Origin: Streptomyces sp. DvalAA-14
GTDB taxonomy: Bacteria > Actinomycetota > Actinomycetes > Streptomycetales > Streptomycetaceae
DNA: 35,110 nt
Direction of reading: 5' to 3'
Assembly: GCF_900091855.1 (NCBI RefSeq)
Contig: NZ_FMCH01000302.1
Location: 1-35,110 of the forward strand
Shown: positions 1 to 7,372 of the stretch, in pieces
Layout of the letters: each line of letters begins with the position of its first letter
Position numbering within the stretch: the first letter of the stretch is position 1
Position numbers and translations under genes: made by a program
The notes under the pieces: model-generated
What the model was told of the DNA's origin: nothing
The model's input: the letters and a program-made list of their open reading frames with translations, nothing else
Databases searched by the model: none

Positions 1-118
1 GCCGGCCGGCGGCGGCCAGGCCGGAGCTCCGGCCGGCGGTGCCGGTGCCGGCGGCGGCGGCTGGGGCGGCGGCTCCGGCGCCTCCGGCGGTGGCTACTCG
101 GACGAGCCGCCCTTCTGA
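1..118 (+). CDS. ssb: Single-stranded DNA-binding protein SSB, C-terminal end (5' truncated by window)
   Basis: Only the last 38 codons are in the window, in the frame beginning at base 2. They encode a Gly/Ala-rich flexible linker ending in Tyr-Ser-Asp-Glu-Pro-Pro-Phe and a TGA at 116-118. The acidic tail ending in DEPPF is close to the conserved SSB C-terminal peptide (DDxPF) that recruits replication and repair partners. The position directly before rpsR and rplI matches the usual rpsF-ssb-rpsR-rplI order of actinobacteria. The OB-fold is outside the window, so the identification rests on the tail, the linker composition and the neighbours. Confidence 0.9.
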   Translation, partial: PAGGGQAGAPAGGAGAGGGGWGGGSGASGGGYSDEPPF

Positions 119-160
119 GGGCGGACCCTCACAACTTCTTGATCGCATAGGAGAATCACC

Positions 161-397
161 ATGGCGAAGCCGCCTCCGCGCAAGCCGAAGAAGAAGGTCT
201 GCGCGTTCTGCAAGGACAAGACCGTGTACGTGGACTACAAGGACACCAACATGCTGCGGAAGTTCATTTCCGACCGCGGCAAGATCCGTGCCCGCCGCGT
301 GACCGGTAACTGCACCCAGCACCAGCGTGACGTCGCCACGGCCGTGAAGAACAGCCGTGAGATGGCGCTGCTGCCGTACACGTCGACCGCTCGCTAA
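161..397 (+). CDS. rpsR: 30S ribosomal protein bS18, zinc-ligand (C+) type
   Basis: This 78-aa protein has the full length and sequence character of bS18, a small-subunit platform protein that binds next to bS6. A good ribosome binding site (AGGAGA, 149-154) lies 6 bases before the ATG. Cys14-x2-Cys17 and Cys51-x2-His54 form a putative zinc site, so this is the metal-binding C+ form. Many actinobacteria also carry a C- paralogue that replaces it under zinc starvation; none is seen here. It sits between ssb and rplI, 17 bases before the rplI ATG, which suggests one transcript. Confidence 0.97.
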   Translation: MAKPPPRKPKKKVCAFCKDKTVYVDYKDTNMLRKFISDRGKIRARRVTGNCTQHQRDVATAVKNSREMALLPYTSTAR

Positions 398-414
398 GGA
401 AGGGTGACCACAGC

Positions 415-864
415 ATGTCCAAGATCATCCTTACCAACGAGGTCAGCGGCCTGGGTGCCGCCGGCGACATCGTCGACGTCAAGCCGGGCTACGCCCGCAA
501 CTACCTGATCCCGCGGGGCTTCGCCATCGCGTGGACCAAGGGTGGCGAGAAGGACGTCGAGCAGATCCGCCGTGCTCGCCGAATCCGCGAGATCCACTCG
601 CTGGACGACGCGAACGCCGTCAAGGCGCAGCTGCAGTCCGTCCGGGTCAAGCTGAGCACGCGGGCCGGCGACACCGGCCGCCTCTTCGGGTCCATCACCC
701 CCGCCGACATCGCCGCGGCGATCAAGGCGGCGGGCGGTCCCGCGGTGGACAAGCGCCGGGTCGAGGTCGCAGCGCCGATCAAGACGCTCGGTGCGCACAA
801 GGTCTCGGTGCGACTGCACCCCGAGGTCGCGGTTGTCGTCGACCTGGAGATCGTGGCCGCGTAA
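415..864 (+). CDS. rplI: 50S ribosomal protein bL9
   Basis: The 149-aa product matches bL9 over its full length. The N-terminal domain begins [10 protein letters not shown] and contains the conserved glycine-rich segment leading to [11 protein letters not shown] (about residues 20-38). A charged connecting helix (about residues 41-75) and a C-terminal rRNA-binding domain follow. bL9 binds the base of the L1 stalk of 23S rRNA. The ribosome binding site is AAGGAAGGG just before the ATG at 415. It is the last gene of the ssb-rpsR-rplI unit: a parS-like palindrome begins 11 bases after the stop and a strong hairpin terminator lies at 951-989. Confidence 0.97.
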   Translation: MSKIILTNEVSGLGAAGDIVDVKPGYARNYLIPRGFAIAWTKGGEKDVEQIRRARRIREIHSLDDANAVKAQLQSVRVKLSTRAGDTGRLFGSITPADIAAAIKAAGGPAVDKRRVEVAAPIKTLGAHKVSVRLHPEVAVVVDLEIVAA

Positions 865-874
865 CGCGGCCGGT

Positions 875-888
875 GTTCCACGTGGAAC
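875..888. promoter_or_regulatory. parS-like palindrome 1
   Basis: Perfect palindrome GTTCCACGTGGAAC, extended to 18 bp by flanking GTGT/ACAC (873-890), directly after the rplI stop codon. It differs from the Streptomyces parS consensus GTTTCACGTGAAAC by one symmetrical change per half-site. Its recurrence in this probably origin-proximal window supports a ParB-binding role; this is inference. Confidence 0.6.
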
Positions 889-934
889 ACTCCGTATGCC
901 GTTCCATGGGCATTCCGTGGAAAGCGTGCGAAAT

Positions 935-948
935 GTTCCACGTGGAAC
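935..948. promoter_or_regulatory. parS-like palindrome 2
   Basis: Second perfect GTTCCACGTGGAAC, extended to an 18-bp palindrome at 933-950. It lies exactly 60 bp from palindrome 1 and just upstream of the terminator stem. Between the two sites is a decayed-looking relative, ATTCCGTGGAAA (912-923), which would be the same motif lacking the central AC. Confidence 0.6.
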
Positions 949-950
949 AT

Positions 951-989
951 GAAGGGCCGGACCTCCCACAGCGGGAGGTCCGGCCCTTC
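951..989. terminator. Strong bidirectional hairpin terminator between rplI and the MATE gene
   Basis: A perfect 17-bp stem (951-967 pairing with 973-989) encloses a 5-base loop ACAGC. The arms begin GAAGGGCCGGAC and end GTCCGGCCCTTC. It lies between the convergent rplI and MATE genes and would serve both strands. There is no clear U-tract, as is common for terminators in high-GC actinobacteria. Confidence 0.8.
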
Positions 990-1045
990 GCGGTTCCGCC
1001 GGGAGGTTGGGCGGGACGGATCCGGTGGTCCCGGAACGCGTGTCC

Positions 1046-2455
1046 TCAACGGGACGCCCCGGTGACGATCCACCGCCCCGAGCGGGCCCGCAGTCCCAGG
1101 GCGGCGAGCCGGGTGCACATCATCAGGGTCATCGCCCACCACAGGGCGGTCAGACCCCCGCCGAGAGCGGGCACCGCGAACGCGGCCGGGGCGAAGACCG
1201 CCAGGGTCACCAGCATCGACCAGGCGAGATACGGCCCGTCGCCGGCGCCCATCAGCACCCCGTCGAGGATGAAGACGACACCGCACACCGGCTGCGCGAC
1301 GGCGACGACCAGCAGTGCGGCCATCAGCGCGTGCCGCACCGCCGGGTCGGAGGTGAACAGCGGCCCGATCAGCGGCCGGGCCGCCACCACCAGCACCCCG
1401 AGGACGACACCGCAGGCGGCTCCCCACTCGATCATCCGGCGGCAGGCGGCCCGCGCCCCCTCGGCGTCCCCCGCGCCCAGACAGCGGCCGATGATGGCCT
1501 GTCCGGCAATCGCGATGGCGTCCAGTGCGAAGGCCAGCAGTGACCAGACGGTGAGGGTGATCTGATGGGCGGCGATCACGGTGTCGCCGAGCCGGGCGGC
1601 GACCGCGGTGGCGATCAGCAGCACCGCGCGCAGGCTGACCGTACGCACCAGCAGCGGGACACCCGCACGGGCGCAGGCCCGGATCCCGGCGGCGTCCGGG
1701 CGCAGGACGTCCCACCAGCCGGTGCCGGCCGTTCCGCGTGCGGTCGGCCCGGTCAGACGGCGGACTCCGCGGACCACCACCCAGAGGTAGACGGCGGCCA
1801 TGCCGTTCTGCGCGATGACCGTGCCCCAGGCGGAGCCGGCGATCCCGAGACCGGTGCCGTAGACGAGACCGGCGTTGAGGGCGGCGTTGGCGGTGAAGCC
1901 GCCGACGGCCACGTAGAGCGGTGTCCGGGTGTCCTGCAGCCCCCGCAGTACGCCGGTGGCGGCGAGCGCGACCAGCATCGCGGGGATGCCGAGCGAGCTG
2001 ATCCGCAGATAGGTGGTGGCGTAGGGGGCCGCGGTGCCGGACGCGCCGAAGAAGTCGACCAGGGCGGGCGCGGCCGGCAGCACGGCGGCGATCACCGCGG
2101 CGCCGAGCAGCAGCGCGAGCCAGATGCCGTCCACGCCTTGTTTCAGGGCCGCGGGCAGATCGCCGGCTCCCACCCGGCGGGCCACCGCGGCGGTGGTGGC
2201 GTAGGCGAGGAAGACGAAGATGTTGACGGCGGTGGTGAGCAGGGCGGCGGCCACCGCGAGACCGGCGAGTTGCGCGGTGCCGAGATGGCCGACAACCGCA
2301 CTGTCCACCATGACGAACAGCGGCTCGGCGACGAGGGCGCCGAACGCCGGCAGGGCGAGGGCGATGATCTCCCGGTCATGGCGACGCCGGACGGATCCGG
2401 CAGGCCGGGCCGGGTCGTGCTGCTCGGGGGGTTCGACGACCGCATTCACAGGCAC
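1046..2455 (-). CDS. MATE family (DinF-like) efflux transporter
   Basis: A 469-aa integral membrane protein with about twelve hydrophobic segments and a two-fold repeated architecture typical of MATE antiporters. After a short charged N-terminus (about 28 residues), the first helix and loop show FVMVDSAVVGHLGTAQLAGLA, characteristic of the DinF subgroup. The start of the second half contains a related segment. The family exports cationic drugs or metabolites using Na+ or H+ gradients; no substrate can be read from the sequence. It is convergent with rplI and divergent from dnaB, and MATE genes at this position are usual in Streptomyces. Start codon chosen from the N-terminal layout; a slightly later start is possible. 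Confidence 0.93.
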   Translation of the reverse strand: MPVNAVVEPPEQHDPARPAGSVRRRHDREIIALALPAFGALVAEPLFVMVDSAVVGHLGTAQLAGLAVAAALLTTAVNIFVFLAYATTAAVARRVGAGDLPAALKQGVDGIWLALLLGAAVIAAVLPAAPALVDFFGASGTAAPYATTYLRISSLGIPAMLVALAATGVLRGLQDTRTPLYVAVGGFTANAALNAGLVYGTGLGIAGSAWGTVIAQNGMAAVYLWVVVRGVRRLTGPTARGTAGTGWWDVLRPDAAGIRACARAGVPLLVRTVSLRAVLLIATAVAARLGDTVIAAHQITLTVWSLLAFALDAIAIAGQAIIGRCLGAGDAEGARAACRRMIEWGAACGVVLGVLVVAARPLIGPLFTSDPAVRHALMAALLVVAVAQPVCGVVFILDGVLMGAGDGPYLAWSMLVTLAVFAPAAFAVPALGGGLTALWWAMTLMMCTRLAALGLRARSGRWIVTGASR

Positions 2456-2892
2456 AGCCTAATCGTCCACAAGTAAGAGGTGAAGATGATGTCTGGTCAT
2501 TACGCATGACTGCGTAGAGTGATCTCCTCCGCGTCGTTTGTGGCGATCTTGGACCGGGGGAAAAAGTTTTTCTCCTGCACAGGGTATGGACGAAGAAAGA
2601 CCAGCTCAGAGCGGGTGTCGCTGGCTGATTGTCAGCTTGTCCACAGCGCTGTCCCAAGGGCTGTACACAGGTTGGGGGCACTTCTCCACAGGTATGGGGT
2701 CGTCGTCCACACCCCCTGTGGATAACGAGGTTGGTCCGGGTGCCCACTGGCCCTACGGTGGAGCCTTCCCGACACCCCCGACGCGCCCGCGAACGGAAGC
2801 CGGGTGGCGCGTTTGTCGCAGCCGTGCCGTGAAAGAGTGGCACGCACGCGCCGGTCCGGGAGGACCGGTCGGACGGGAGGGAGGTGACGGTA
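2456..2892. other. Divergent MATE/dnaB intergenic region (437 bp)
   Basis: No credible gene is present. The region must hold the promoters of the MATE gene and dnaB. It contains an array of DnaA-box-like 9-mers (2637-2725, listed separately), one more such 9-mer (TCGTCCACA, 2463-2471) near the MATE start, a 6-4-6 inverted repeat TACGCA-TGAC-TGCGTA (2501-2516), and an A/T-rich patch at about 2560-2572, unusual in this GC-rich sequence. I could not assign -35/-10 boxes with confidence. Confidence 0.7.
2637..2725. promoter_or_regulatory. Cluster of DnaA-box-like 9-mers upstream of dnaB
   Basis: Five 9-mers resemble the Streptomyces DnaA box TTGTCCACA. They are TTGTCCACA (2637-2645, exact), CTGTACACA (2661-2669, two changes), TTCTCCACA (2682-2690, one change), TCGTCCACA (2703-2711, one change) and, on the minus strand, TTATCCACA (2717-2725, the classical E. 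coli box). Starts of the four plus-strand boxes are 24, 21 and 21 bp apart, close to two helical turns. The cluster lies 170-250 bp before the dnaB start. DnaA control of dnaB or DnaA titration is inferred. Confidence 0.65.
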
Positions 2893-4353
2893 ATGAGCCA
2901 ACCCGAGCCCGCCGACGACCGCTGGGTCGGCCTGTCGCCCGAAGAGCCCCCCGCCGTCAGTCCCTTCCGCAAGAAGAACGCCCACGACGACGGCCAGGGC
3001 TCCGGCCGCTACTCCGAGGGCGGCGGCGGCTTCGAGCGGGTGCCCCCGCAGGACCTGGACGCCGAACAGTCCGTGCTGGGCGGCATGCTGCTCTCCAAGG
3101 ACGCCATCGCCGACGTGGTGGAGGTCATCAAGGGCGCCGACTTCTACCGGCCCGCGCACGAGACCATCTACAACGCGATCCTCGACCTCTACGCCAAGGG
3201 CGAGCCCGCCGACCCCATCACCACCGCCGCCGAACTCACCAAGCGCGGCGAGATCGCCCGCGTCGGCGGCACCCCCTATCTGCACACCCTCGTCAACGCG
3301 GTGCCCACCGCCGCCAACGCCGAGTACTACGCCGAGATCGTCCACGAGCGGGCTGTCCTGCGCCGCCTGGTCGAAGCCGGCACCCGCATCACCCAGATGG
3401 GATACGCCGCCGACGGCGACGTCGACGAGATCGTCAACAACGCCCAGGCCGAGATCTACGCGGTCACCGAGCAGCGCACCTCCGAGGACTACCTGCCGCT
3501 CGGCGACATCATGGAGGGCGCGCTCGACGAGATCGAGGCGATCGGCTCCCGCAGCGGTCAGATGTCCGGTGTCCCCACCGGCTTCACCGACCTGGACTCG
3601 CTCACCAACGGGCTGCATCCCGGTCAGATGATCGTCATCGCGGCCCGCCCCGCGATGGGCAAGTCGACGCTGGCGCTGGACTTCGCCCGCACCTGCTCGA
3701 TCGCGAACAAGATGCCCAGCGTCATCTTCTCCCTGGAGATGGGCCGCAACGAGATCGCCATGCGCCTGCTGTCCGCCGAGGCCCGGGTCGCCCTGCACCA
3801 CATGCGCTCCGGCACCATGACCGACGACGACTGGACGAAGGTCGCCCGCCGCATGTCCGACGTCACCGAGGCCCCGCTCTACATCGACGACTCGCCGAAC
3901 CTGTCGATGATGGAGATCCGCGCCAAGTGCCGCCGCCTCAAGCAGCGCAACGACCTGCGCCTGGTGGTCATCGACTACCTCCAGCTGATGCAGTCCGGCG
4001 GCTCCCGCCGGGCCGAGAGCCGCCAGCAGGAAGTCTCGGACATGTCCCGCAACCTCAAGCTCCTCGCGAAGGAGCTCGAAGTCCCGGTCATCGCCCTGTC
4101 CCAGCTCAACCGCGGTCCCGAACAGCGCACCGACAAGAAGCCGATGGTCTCCGACCTGCGCGAATCCGGCTCCATCGAGCAGGACGCCGACATGGTGATC
4201 CTGCTGCACCGCGAGGACGCCTACGAAAAGGAGTCCCCCCGCGCCGGCGAGGCCGACCTCATCGTCGCCAAACACCGCAACGGCCCCACCGCCACCATCA
4301 CCGTGGCCTTCCAGGGCCACTACAGCCGCTTCGTGGACATGGCACAGACCTGA
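2893..4353 (+). CDS. dnaB: Replicative DNA helicase DnaB
   Basis: A 486-aa hexameric replicative helicase that unwinds DNA ahead of the fork. After an actinobacterial low-complexity N-terminus (about 50 residues) comes the DnaB N-terminal domain, starting PPQDLDAEQSVLGGMLLS. The RecA-like C-terminal domain has Walker A ARPAMGKST with Lys257, a Walker B in LRLVVIDYLQLM, and motifs SQLNRGPEQR and DLRESGSIEQDADMV. No intein interrupts it, although dnaB carries inteins in some actinobacteria. The ATG at 2893 is preceded by GGGAGGGAGG (2875-2884); a GTG at 2884 is an alternative. The stop codon is 3 bases before the duplicated target site of the Tn7-like element, so the native terminator is displaced about 10 kb downstream or lost. 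Confidence 0.97.
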   Translation: MSQPEPADDRWVGLSPEEPPAVSPFRKKNAHDDGQGSGRYSEGGGGFERVPPQDLDAEQSVLGGMLLSKDAIADVVEVIKGADFYRPAHETIYNAILDLYAKGEPADPITTAAELTKRGEIARVGGTPYLHTLVNAVPTAANAEYYAEIVHERAVLRRLVEAGTRITQMGYAADGDVDEIVNNAQAEIYAVTEQRTSEDYLPLGDIMEGALDEIEAIGSRSGQMSGVPTGFTDLDSLTNGLHPGQMIVIAARPAMGKSTLALDFARTCSIANKMPSVIFSLEMGRNEIAMRLLSAEARVALHHMRSGTMTDDDWTKVARRMSDVTEAPLYIDDSPNLSMMEIRAKCRRLKQRNDLRLVVIDYLQLMQSGGSRRAESRQQEVSDMSRNLKLLAKELEVPVIALSQLNRGPEQRTDKKPMVSDLRESGSIEQDADMVILLHREDAYEKESPRAGEADLIVAKHRNGPTATITVAFQGHYSRFVDMAQT

Positions 4354-4356
4354 CCG

Positions 4357-4361
4357 GCGGC
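4357..4361. repeat. Target-site duplication, dnaB side
   Basis: GCGGC, directly repeated at 14641-14645 on the far side of the transposon. A 5-bp duplication is the hallmark of Tn7-family insertion. It begins three bases after the dnaB TGA. Confidence 0.93.
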
Positions 4362-4371
4362 TGTAGGTTCC
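4362..4371 (+). repeat. Terminal inverted repeat, tnsA end
   Basis: TGTAGGTTCC, exactly complementary to 14631-14640. It runs directly into the first internal repeat. Confidence 0.93.
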
Positions 4372-4437
4372 GCGTCCGAGTGACCCTTTCCGCGTCGCCG
4401 TGTCCCCTGATTGGCCCTTGGGACAGATTTCACGGAA
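4368..4437. promoter_or_regulatory. Putative TnsB-binding repeats, tnsA end
   Basis: Two direct 19-bp copies, TTCCGCGTCCGAGTGACCC (4368-4386) and TTCCGCGTCGCCGTGTCCC (4388-4406), start 20 bp apart. A looser copy in reverse orientation, GGGACAGATTTCACGGAA, is at 4420-4437. The copies share TTCCGCGTC...GTG.CCC with the far end. In Tn7 such repeats bind TnsB and are densely packed at the tnsA end, as here. They lie within 120 bp upstream of tnsA and could also mediate autorepression, which is inferred. Confidence 0.75.
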
Positions 4438-4556
4438 CGGCAGATCAGTGCGTTCGCTCGATCGAGTGAAGGGCGGTGACTGCCAAGACAGCGGGTGGGC
4501 GTGCTCGCCATGGTGAATGCACCAAGGGCGTAGCCGCGTTGGGGGTGGGACCGCTC

Positions 4557-5288
4557 ATGCCGGACTCCATAGCCGTAACCTCTGCGGACATCCACGTCAG
4601 GGGACTGGGTGGGGACATCGCGGTGGAGTGCCCATTCGACGCGGTGGATCTCGAAGATCTACTGGCGGCGGGGCCGTGGCGGACCCTGCGTTGGTACAAG
4701 GGGCAGAAGCATTTCTCGGGGTCGTTCTGGTCGGCCACCGAGGGCGCACTGGTGATCTACGAGTCCTTGCTGGAACTGGCCTGGCTGCTGGAGGCGGACT
4801 TCGACTGGTCGGTTTCCAGAATCATCGCCCAGCCGTTCCTGATGACCGCTCGGATCGACGGTACCGAGCGCAAGCACATTCCCGACTTCCTGTTGATGAC
4901 CACCTCGGGTCCCTTGGTGGTGGACGTGAAGCCAGCGAAGCGATTGTCGCGGCCGGAAGTGGCGTTCACCTTCGCCTGGAGCCGGCAGGTCATCGAGTCG
5001 CGGGGCTGGGCATACGTCGTGCGGAGCGAGCCCGACTCCGTGCGGCTGGCGAACATCCGCATTTTGGCGAGGCATCGTAGGGCGTGGTTGTTCGCTTCGG
5101 AGATCGTGGACAGGGTCGAGGTCGCGGTGACGGACGGGGTGACGTTCGCGGACGCGTGCGGGTCGGTGCCAGAGCTCGATGAGTCGCTGGTGCGTTCGGC
5201 GGTTCTGCGCTTGATGTGGGTCGGGCGACTTATGACGGATCTGGACAAGCCCCTGACCTCTGCCAGTCTGCTGCGGAGGCGGCCGTGA
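4557..5288 (+). CDS. tnsA: TnsA-like transposase endonuclease subunit
   Basis: The 243-aa product (from ATG 4557) resembles TnsA, the restriction-enzyme-like subunit that cuts the 5' ends of the transposon so that Tn7-type elements move by cut-and-paste. The PD-(D/E)xK core is visible: Glu69 and Glu73 in YESLLELAWLL, Asp110 in HIPDFLLM, and Asp123-Val-Lys125 in VVDVKPA. E. coli TnsA has Gln-x-Lys at the last position; Asp-x-Lys is the more usual nuclease form. A C-terminal helical region (about 165-243) would contact TnsC. The ATG is preceded by a GGGTGGGA-like ribosome binding site. An in-frame GTG at 4476 would add 27 residues that lack TnsA character. The stop overlaps the tnsB start (GTGA), so the two are translationally coupled. 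Confidence 0.9.
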   Translation: MPDSIAVTSADIHVRGLGGDIAVECPFDAVDLEDLLAAGPWRTLRWYKGQKHFSGSFWSATEGALVIYESLLELAWLLEADFDWSVSRIIAQPFLMTARIDGTERKHIPDFLLMTTSGPLVVDVKPAKRLSRPEVAFTFAWSRQVIESRGWAYVVRSEPDSVRLANIRILARHRRAWLFASEIVDRVEVAVTDGVTFADACGSVPELDESLVRSAVLRLMWVGRLMTDLDKPLTSASLLRRRP

Positions 5289-7372
5289 ATCGCGGGACGG
5301 TGCGGCTCCAGGTCGGGTCGCGTCTGGTGTACGACGGCGAGGCGGTTGAGGTCGTCGAGTTCGCGCCGACCGTCGCGGGCAACGAGGTGGTACTGAAGGA
5401 CCGACGGGGTGGTCTGCGACGGGTCGCGGTGAAGGAACTGCTGTTCTCGGATCGGGCGACCGTCGTGTCGGAGAACCCGGGTGCCTCATCGAGTGACCTG
5501 GAGGACATCGCCTCGGTTCTCCTTTCGCGGCTCAAGCCTGCCGAGCGGGGACGCTTGGCGGATCGTGCGGGTCACGTGCGAGAGGCGTGCAGCGGGTACA
5601 GGTCGGGTAGCGCTGAGCTGGCCGGGAAGGGGGAGCCGAGACCCCAATACGATCCGAGTCTGCCGAAAGTGGTCCGCTACCAGGCGAAGGCGGATGAGCT
5701 CGGCGTCTCCTTGCGTACGGTCAAGCGCTGGGTGGCCGCTGTCGAGGCGCACGGGGAGGCGGGGCTGGCGCCGCGCGCTCGCGGCACTTCGGTGCTCGAC
5801 CGCTGTGACCCGCGCTGGGTGGAGACAGCGCTCGAAGTGATGATCGAGCACACTGACCAGTCCAAGCCGATGCGAAAAACCGTGATCGAACGCGTACAGG
5901 CGCTCCTCGCGGCGCGGTTCGGTGAAGGCGTGGTAGCCGTCCCGGCGCAGACCAAGGCTTATGAAGCGCTGGAGGAGCTGGAGCGGCAGCATCCGACATT
6001 TCGTCTGAGCACCAAGCGCAACCGGGACATCGCTGAGCGGCCGCGTACGGTCTTCGGTCGGTTGCGGCCGACCCGACCGGGCGAGTACGTGCTCATGGAC
6101 ACCACCCGGCTGGATGTCTTCGCGCTTGACCCACTGACATTGCGGTGGGTCAACAGCGAGTTGACCGTGGCGATGGACTGGTACACCCGCTGCATCGTGG
6201 GGGTCCGCCTTACGCCGGTCTCCACCAAGTCCGTGGACGCGGCGGGTGTCCTCTTCCAGGCCTACCGCCCGCTCAAACCTGCGGCGCACTGGCCGCCGCA
6301 GGCCGTGTGGCCTGAGCACGGCATCCCGCGGTCCGTCCTGCTGGACCGGGCCGCGATCGACGGGCCGATGACAAAGTCCGCGACTCCTGCGCTGGTGCCG
6401 GAGACGGTGGTCGTCGACCACGGGAAGATCTACGTCTCTGAGCACCTTCGCAGCGTGTGTGATCGTATGGGCATATCGATCCAGCCTGCGCGGCTACGTA
6501 CGGGCAGGGACAAGGGGCCTGTCGAAAGGTTCTTCAAGACCCTGCGACAGGGCCTGCTGCACGCCTTGCCCGGCTACAAGGGACCGGACGTCTTCTCGCG
6601 CGGGGAGGCGGTGGAGCGGCAGGCGTACTACTACCTCGACGAGCTGCTTGAGCGGATCGTGGTGTGGATCGCGGCGACCTACCATCGCACGCCGCACTCC
6701 AGCCTGGTCGATCCGGGGGTCCCGAAGTTGCGGATGTCCCCTGTGCAGATGTTCGAGCACGGTATGGCTCGCGTGGGATACATCGAGGTCCCACGCGACA
6801 AGCACCTGGCGCTGGAGTTCCTGCCGACAGTGTGGCGCACCATCCAGCCCTACGGCGTGGAGATCGGCAAGAGGCGCTACAACGGCAGCGGTCTCTACCA
6901 CGACGGCCGGCCGAGCCCCTATCTGGGCGGTCGCTGGCCCATCCAGGTCAACCCCGACGACATCGACCACGTGTACTTCCGCGACTTGGACGGGGAGCCA
7001 CACGAACTCGTCTGGGAGCACGCGGCAGCCCGTGACTTCCCGCTCAGCGAAGACGCCCTGGAGTTCGCCCGCAGTCTGGCCGCCCAGAAGCATCCGTATC
7101 CCGACGACCGCCTGGCAGTGGTTGAGTTGCTGGAACGTTGGCAGATCGGGTTCGGCACGACGCTGGCGGAACGACGCATCGCCCTGCGGGCGATGCGCGA
7201 GCAGCCAGCCTTCAACCTCCAGCCGCACCAGCCGGCCCCGCACCGGGCTGAGCTGCCCGGAGAGGAGTTTGAGGGCGATGACGACGTGGCCGACACCGAG
7301 GACTTCGCCGACGAAGAACCGGTGCCAGGCGACGACGAGGAGTTCTATGCCGAAGCCCTGGAGGACCTGTGA
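5285..7372 (+). CDS. tnsB: TnsB-like DDE transposase (Mu/TniA family)
   Basis: A 695-aa DDE transposase that would bind the end repeats and join the 3' ends to the target. An N-terminal helical domain includes an HTH-like segment, ELGVSLRTVKRWVAAVEAHG (about 138-157). The RNase H-like integrase core has Asp272 (LMDTTRLDVF), Asp378 (VVVDHGKIYVS) and Glu414 (KGPVERFFKTLRQ), with 35 residues between the last two. A Mu-type C-terminal beta-barrel domain follows (about 500-600). The tail is acidic and ends in DDEEFYAEALEDL, plausible as the TnsC-contacting end. The GTG at 5285 overlaps the tnsA stop in a 4-base GTGA; longer in-frame starts inside tnsA are less likely. The downstream gene is coupled in the same way. 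Confidence 0.93.
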   Translation: MNRGTVRLQVGSRLVYDGEAVEVVEFAPTVAGNEVVLKDRRGGLRRVAVKELLFSDRATVVSENPGASSSDLEDIASVLLSRLKPAERGRLADRAGHVREACSGYRSGSAELAGKGEPRPQYDPSLPKVVRYQAKADELGVSLRTVKRWVAAVEAHGEAGLAPRARGTSVLDRCDPRWVETALEVMIEHTDQSKPMRKTVIERVQALLAARFGEGVVAVPAQTKAYEALEELERQHPTFRLSTKRNRDIAERPRTVFGRLRPTRPGEYVLMDTTRLDVFALDPLTLRWVNSELTVAMDWYTRCIVGVRLTPVSTKSVDAAGVLFQAYRPLKPAAHWPPQAVWPEHGIPRSVLLDRAAIDGPMTKSATPALVPETVVVDHGKIYVSEHLRSVCDRMGISIQPARLRTGRDKGPVERFFKTLRQGLLHALPGYKGPDVFSRGEAVERQAYYYLDELLERIVVWIAATYHRTPHSSLVDPGVPKLRMSPVQMFEHGMARVGYIEVPRDKHLALEFLPTVWRTIQPYGVEIGKRRYNGSGLYHDGRPSPYLGGRWPIQVNPDDIDHVYFRDLDGEPHELVWEHAAARDFPLSEDALEFARSLAAQKHPYPDDRLAVVELLERWQIGFGTTLAERRIALRAMREQPAFNLQPHQPAPHRAELPGEEFEGDDDVADTEDFADEEPVPGDDEEFYAEALEDL

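Noticed and set aside
394..1565. Open frames crossing the rplI-MATE junction that repeat MFHVEH-type peptides
   Set aside because: The peptides are chance translations of the parS-like palindromes; the frames run through a terminator and have no ribosome binding site.
2456..2892. A second replication origin upstream of dnaB
   Set aside because: The box number is small and no A/T-rich unwinding region of useful size accompanies them; oriC is expected elsewhere nearby. A regulatory cluster is the simpler reading.
2893..4353. Intein in dnaB
   Set aside because: The gene is of normal length with contiguous Walker A and downstream motifs.
2538..4469. Long open frame overlapping dnaB in another frame
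   Set aside because: Arg/Pro/His-rich composition typical of a GC-rich shadow frame; dnaB fully explains the region.
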